Shown here piece by piece: positions 5,834-8,389 of a stretch of DNA of 8,389 nucleotides. A program made the translations under genes and the position numbers. The notes under the pieces are model-generated. The model saw only the letters and a program-made list of their open reading frames with translations. It was not told the DNA's origin and ran no database searches. Origin of the DNA: ZC4RG25 sp041687075 (GTDB taxonomy: Bacteria > Pseudomonadota > Alphaproteobacteria > Rhizobiales > Hyphomicrobiaceae). How positions within the stretch are numbered: position 1 is the first letter of the stretch; every line of letters begins with the position of its first letter. The stretch is from the NCBI GenBank assembly GCA_041687075.1, contig JAWLCO010000153.1, positions 1 to 8,389 on the forward strand, in the 5' to 3' direction.

Positions 5834-6640
5834 ATGGCTTTGCAGGACAAGGTGCGAGAAGTGCTGTACGGGTTGCCGGCCCGCGAAGCGTCAGAGGACT
5901 GGCCGGCAAGGCTTGCAAGCCATGCGCCAGCCTGTCTCAGGGTGGCTCTTATCGGCGGGTCCGTGGCGCTGGCGGGTCTGCTCGGCGCCTTTGTCGTCCT
6001 GAGCTCCGTTCTGCTGCTCTTCTTCCGCTTTGTCGATCCGCCCATGTCCACGCTGATGCTCGGGCAGGCGCTGACCGGCAGCAAGATCGAGCAGCGTTGG
6101 GTGGATTTCGATCGCATCTCTCCGAACCTCGTCAGGGCCGTCATCAGCTCGGAGGACGCGCAGTTCTGCAGGCACTACGGGGTCGACCTGGGAGAGTTCG
6201 CGGCGGCACTTCGGAAGGCGGAAGGCAACGGCCTGGATGATGTCCGCGGGGCCAGCACGATCACGATGCAGGTGGCGAAAAACCTGTTCCTCTGGCCATC
6301 GAAGGACCTATTGCGCAAAGGGCTCGAGATCGGAATCGCCGTCGTGATGGAGCAGATCTGGCCGAAGCAGCGGATCCTTGAAGTCTACCTCAACATTGCC
6401 GAATGGGGCCCCGGCGTGTTCGGAGCCGAGGCGGCAGCACAGCATCATTTCAAGAAGCCGGCGTCACGGCTCAGTCCGCGCGAGGCTGCGCTTCTGGCCG
6501 CTTCGCTGCCCAATCCTCACAGGCGCGTTGCGGGCAAGCCCGGGCCACATACGCGGCGTATCGCACAGATCGTGCAGGCGCGGGCGCGATCGGCCGGCGA
6601 ACGTACCGCTTGCGTCCTGCCGCCGCGGGGCCGCCGCTGA
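5834..6640 (+). CDS. mtgA: MtgA, monofunctional peptidoglycan glycosyltransferase
   Basis: This family GT51 enzyme polymerises lipid II into glycan strands at the outer face of the inner membrane and has no transpeptidase domain. The 268 residues have a cytoplasmic N-terminus, one membrane anchor (about 37-66) and the catalytic domain. Its five motifs are visible: SSEDAQFCRHYG (105-116) with catalytic E107, RGASTITMQ (138-146), RKGLE (161-165) with the second glutamate E165, QRILEVYLN (179-187) and GPGVFGAEAAA (192-202). The start at 5834 (MALQDKVRE) gives normal length. Its ribosome binding site is poor, and a TTG at 5759 would add 25 residues. A TATAAC at 5800-5805 could be a -10 element, but the best -35 match (TTGCTG at 5774) is 20 bases away. 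It diverges from ispA by 105 bases and is followed by rpmF after 153 bases. Confidence 0.94.
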   Translation: MALQDKVREVLYGLPAREASEDWPARLASHAPACLRVALIGGSVALAGLLGAFVVLSSVLLLFFRFVDPPMSTLMLGQALTGSKIEQRWVDFDRISPNLVRAVISSEDAQFCRHYGVDLGEFAAALRKAEGNGLDDVRGASTITMQVAKNLFLWPSKDLLRKGLEIGIAVVMEQIWPKQRILEVYLNIAEWGPGVFGAEAAAQHHFKKPASRLSPREAALLAASLPNPHRRVAGKPGPHTRRIAQIVQARARSAGERTACVLPPRGRR

Positions 6641-6793
6641 GCTGCGAGTGCTGGCGTTCGACACGAAATCCGGCTATAAGCCCGCGCGAGAACTGTCGGG
6701 GGCTATGCGTCCGGCAGCAGGGATCTGTTTACCCATTGTGACGAATTTGACGGAGTCGGCCCGCATCTGCTGGGCCGATCGAAGGAGACAGGC

Positions 6794-6979
6794 ATGGCTG
6801 TACCCCGCAAGAAGATGTCGCCGATGAAGCGCGGCTTCCGCCGGTCCGCCGACGCGTTGAAGGCGCCGACCTACGTCGAGGACAAGGAAAGTGGTGAGCG
6901 GCGGCGGCCCCACCATATCGATCTCAAGACCGGCAAGTACCGCGGCCGGCAGATCCTCGAGCCCAAGGACGAGGTCTAA
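6794..6979 (+). CDS. rpmF: Ribosomal protein bL32
   Basis: L32 is a small, basic protein of the large ribosomal subunit. The 61 residues begin MAVPRKKMSPMKRGFRRSADAL, the standard N-terminus of the family, and continue with the alphaproteobacterial form PTYVEDKESGERRRPHHIDLKTGKYRGRQIL. It has no CxxC zinc pairs, so this is the zinc-independent type, which may matter beside a zinc-regulated locus. AAGGAGA lies 5 to 11 bases before the ATG. The position after mtgA on the same strand is, as I recall, conserved in many Hyphomicrobiales. The 153-base gap holds no gene that I can support; a promoter there is likely but I could not identify it. Confidence 0.97.
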   Translation: MAVPRKKMSPMKRGFRRSADALKAPTYVEDKESGERRRPHHIDLKTGKYRGRQILEPKDEV

Positions 6980-7003
6980 GGCACGAACCGGCCCTCGGGG
7001 GGA

Positions 7004-7022
7004 GGCGGCGCGGTGCGCCGCC
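7004..7022 (+). terminator. Hairpin after rpmF, possible terminator
   Basis: GGCGGCGC and GCGCCGCC form a perfect 8-bp stem with a GGT loop, 25 bases after the rpmF stop. GGGCTTAGG follows, so there is no U tract. It may mark the rpmF mRNA 3' end or merely be a product of GC-rich sequence. Confidence 0.4.
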
Positions 7023-7106
7023 GGGCTTAGGCTCCGGCTGACATAATTTCAGCTTCCACACCCGGTAAAGGCCAACTGTCGGTCGGCTCAGATCCGGAGG
7101 TGCGCG

Positions 7107-7520
7107 ATGTCGCTGAGAGCCATTCCGCTGATTGCTGTGGCGTTGATTCTTTACAACGGCATCGTCTTGCTGAGCGGTAGCGCGGCGCCGGGCGAAGTTC
7201 TGAGCACGCAGCTGTTCGAGATTCCGATGCTGCAACAGGACGCCGTCTGGGTTTTCACCTGGGGCGACTTCCTGATCCTGCTGGTGCTCGTGCTGCTCTT
7301 CATCGAGCTGTTGAAGGCGACCTACACCACGACAGCCTCGCTGCTCGATCACGGCCTGTCCATGATCGTGTTCGTGGTGTGCCTGATCGAGTTCCTGCTG
7401 GTGAGGCAGGCGGCGAGCTCGGTGTTCTTCTTCATCACGATGGCCGCGCTCATCGATGTGGTTGCCGGCTACACCATCGGCATTCGCGTCGCTCGGCGGG
7501 ATTTCCAGATCGGCGAATGA
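7107..7520 (+). CDS. Four-helix membrane protein of unknown function
   Basis: I do not recognise a named family. The 137-residue protein has four predicted membrane segments: about 5-24, 52-69 (DFLILLVLVLLFIELL region), 84-99 and 104-127. Between the first two is a loop of roughly 27 residues (GSAAPGEVLSTQLFEIPMLQQDAVWVFTWG), which would face the periplasm if the N-terminus is inside. The C-terminus is short and basic (RVARRDFQIGE), which suggests it is cytoplasmic. The order helix-loop-helix-helix-helix and the acidic residues E67 and D117 inside or next to helices resemble small inner-membrane proteins of the phosphate-starvation PsiE type, but the similarity I can see is too weak to name it. 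A good CGGAGGT lies 5 bases before the ATG. A CATAAT at 7042-7047 could be a -10 element. The GGDEF-EAL gene follows after 95 bases. Confidence 0.88.
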   Translation: MSLRAIPLIAVALILYNGIVLLSGSAAPGEVLSTQLFEIPMLQQDAVWVFTWGDFLILLVLVLLFIELLKATYTTTASLLDHGLSMIVFVVCLIEFLLVRQAASSVFFFITMAALIDVVAGYTIGIRVARRDFQIGE

Positions 7521-7584
7521 GGATTTGGGCCGGACGGCTATTCTGCTCTTCCGTTTTCAGAGCTTGTTAGCGTGTAGCGCCTAC

Positions 7585-7609
7585 CCTCGATCCTTCTGGA
7601 CGATCGAGG
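7585..7609 (+). promoter_or_regulatory. Hairpin covering the ribosome binding site of the GGDEF-EAL gene
   Basis: CCTCGATC (7585-7592) pairs perfectly with GATCGAGG (7602-7609) around the 9-base loop CTTCTGGAC. The 3' arm contains GAGG, the only Shine-Dalgarno match for the GTG start at 7616. When folded, the site would be blocked. This could keep translation low or make it depend on temperature, a protein or an RNA; which of these is unknown. Confidence 0.5.
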
Positions 7610-7615
7610 TAAAGC

Positions 7616-8389
7616 GTGAGCAGACACTTCAAGCTGCAGACGGTGCCGCAAGCCGGCACTGGGGAGACATCGGCCGGCGGTGGCATCGCATCGCATGCGG
7701 GGCCGGATGAAATCCTCGACCGCTGGCTTTATCGCAAGCATCAGCAACTCGAACGCGATGATCTGACCGGGCTGCTCACCAGACGGCATCTCATCGAAGC
7801 GCTCGATGCCGTCTTCTCCAGCAGCCGTGACGAGCAGGCGGCTTATGCCTTGCTGCTGATCGGCATCAACGACCTGTCGGCCACGAACGAGATGTTCGGG
7901 TTCGAAATCGGTGACGAGCTGATCGCGGCAGTGGCCGGGGTGCTTGCGGCAGAAGCTCCTGCTCACGGCTTGCTGGCCCGGTATTCCTCCAGCAAGTTTG
8001 GATTGCTGCTTCCCTTGGCGGGCGCGGACGAGGTACAGAGCGCCGCCGATCTGCTGCTGAGAGCAGTGAAGGATGCCCGCCTCGATACGTCGGTCTGCCG
8101 CCTGGCCGCGACAGCCTCGATCGGTGGCATCGTCCTGCCGCAGCAGGCGAGCAGCACCAGCGAGGCCGTGAGCCGCGCGCAAGTCGCCTTGTCACGAGCG
8201 AGGTATGGTCCGGGTGTCGGCTTTTCGCTATACGACCCGAACCGGCGGCATGACGATGTGCGCAGCCGGAACGTGCGTGTGGCCAGAGATGTCGTCTCGG
8301 CACTGGAGACGGGCCGTATGCGGCTGGCGCTGCAGCCGATCGTGTCGACGGCGACGTGGCAGCCTGCCCTCCACGAATGCCTGCTGCGC
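7616..8389 (+). CDS. GGDEF-EAL protein with degenerate GGDEF domain (N-terminal 258 codons; 3' end outside window)
   Basis: Proteins of this family make or break cyclic di-GMP. A polar N-terminus of about 45 residues without membrane segments leads into a GGDEF domain (about 46-207). It keeps the DDLTGLLTRRHL entry motif (48-59), but the active-site loop reads RYSSSKFGLLLP (122-133) in place of RxGGDEF. The metal-binding aspartates of the usual DxD motif are G83 and N85. It should not make cyclic di-GMP and may serve as a sensor or GTP-binding module. An EAL domain starts near 228: LQPIV (239-243), then HECLLR (253-258), where the EAL signature reads ECL with the essential glutamate kept. Whether it is an active phosphodiesterase depends on residues outside the window. 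GTG 7616 is the start: a TAA lies in frame just upstream (7610-7612), GAGGT is 5 bases before it, and no ATG occurs until codon 93. Confidence 0.9.
   Translation, partial: MSRHFKLQTVPQAGTGETSAGGGIASHAGPDEILDRWLYRKHQQLERDDLTGLLTRRHLIEALDAVFSSSRDEQAAYALLLIGINDLSATNEMFGFEIGDELIAAVAGVLAAEAPAHGLLARYSSSKFGLLLPLAGADEVQSAADLLLRAVKDARLDTSVCRLAATASIGGIVLPQQASSTSEAVSRAQVALSRARYGPGVGFSLYDPNRRHDDVRSRNVRVARDVVSALETGRMRLALQPIVSTATWQPALHECLLR

Noticed and set aside
6657..6680. Possible rpmF promoter with TTCGAC and TATAAG
   Set aside because: The spacer is only 12 bases, too short for a sigma-70-type promoter.
7538..8182. 214-codon minus-strand open frame opposite the GGDEF-EAL gene
   Set aside because: Shadow frame; the plus strand gives recognisable GGDEF and EAL motifs in one continuous frame.
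1..8389. CRISPR array, insertion sequence, prophage or attachment site
   Set aside because: No spaced direct repeats, transposase or integrase motifs, or tRNA were found on either strand.

Overview
The window is a G+C-rich piece of bacterial chromosome. Its protein sequences and gene order look alphaproteobacterial, most likely Hyphomicrobiales. The signs are an alphaproteobacterial-type L32, the mtgA-rpmF pair next to a divergent farnesyl diphosphate synthase gene, and a zur-znuCB operon. I infer this assignment by recognition alone and cannot name a genus. I see no tRNA, rRNA, CRISPR array, insertion sequence, phage gene or attachment site. The longest stretch without a gene is about 174 bases.

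Left part (1-3208, all minus strand). A zinc-uptake operon runs zur-znuC-znuB, with a 6-base gap and then a 4-base overlap between genes. Upstream of zur is a 23-bp imperfect palindrome that resembles a Zur box. znuB is followed by ispG, the [4Fe-4S] enzyme of the MEP isoprenoid pathway, which is cut by the window edge. The zinc-binding protein ZnuA is absent from the window, and ZnuC carries histidine clusters at both ends.

Middle part (3166-4828). A membrane-anchored, alanine-rich coiled-coil protein (minus) ends at a strong UUCG-loop terminator. Divergent from it is a 90-residue exported protein with four evenly spaced cysteines (plus). That gene converges on a GYD-domain protein gene (minus), with a 10-bp inverted repeat between them.

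Right part (4829-8389). ispA (minus) and mtgA (plus) diverge from a 105-base spacer. One makes the C15 prenyl diphosphate that feeds undecaprenyl phosphate; the other polymerises the lipid-linked peptidoglycan precursor. rpmF (ribosomal protein L32) and a four-helix membrane protein of unknown function follow. The window ends inside a GGDEF-EAL gene. Its GGDEF domain has lost its catalytic residues, its start codon is GTG, and its Shine-Dalgarno sequence lies in a hairpin.

Overall this is mostly core-genome housekeeping with a few poorly characterised small genes. I found no convincing new multi-gene system. The most interesting items are the zinc operon details, the hairpin over the GGDEF-EAL ribosome binding site, the degenerate GGDEF domain and the small cysteine protein.
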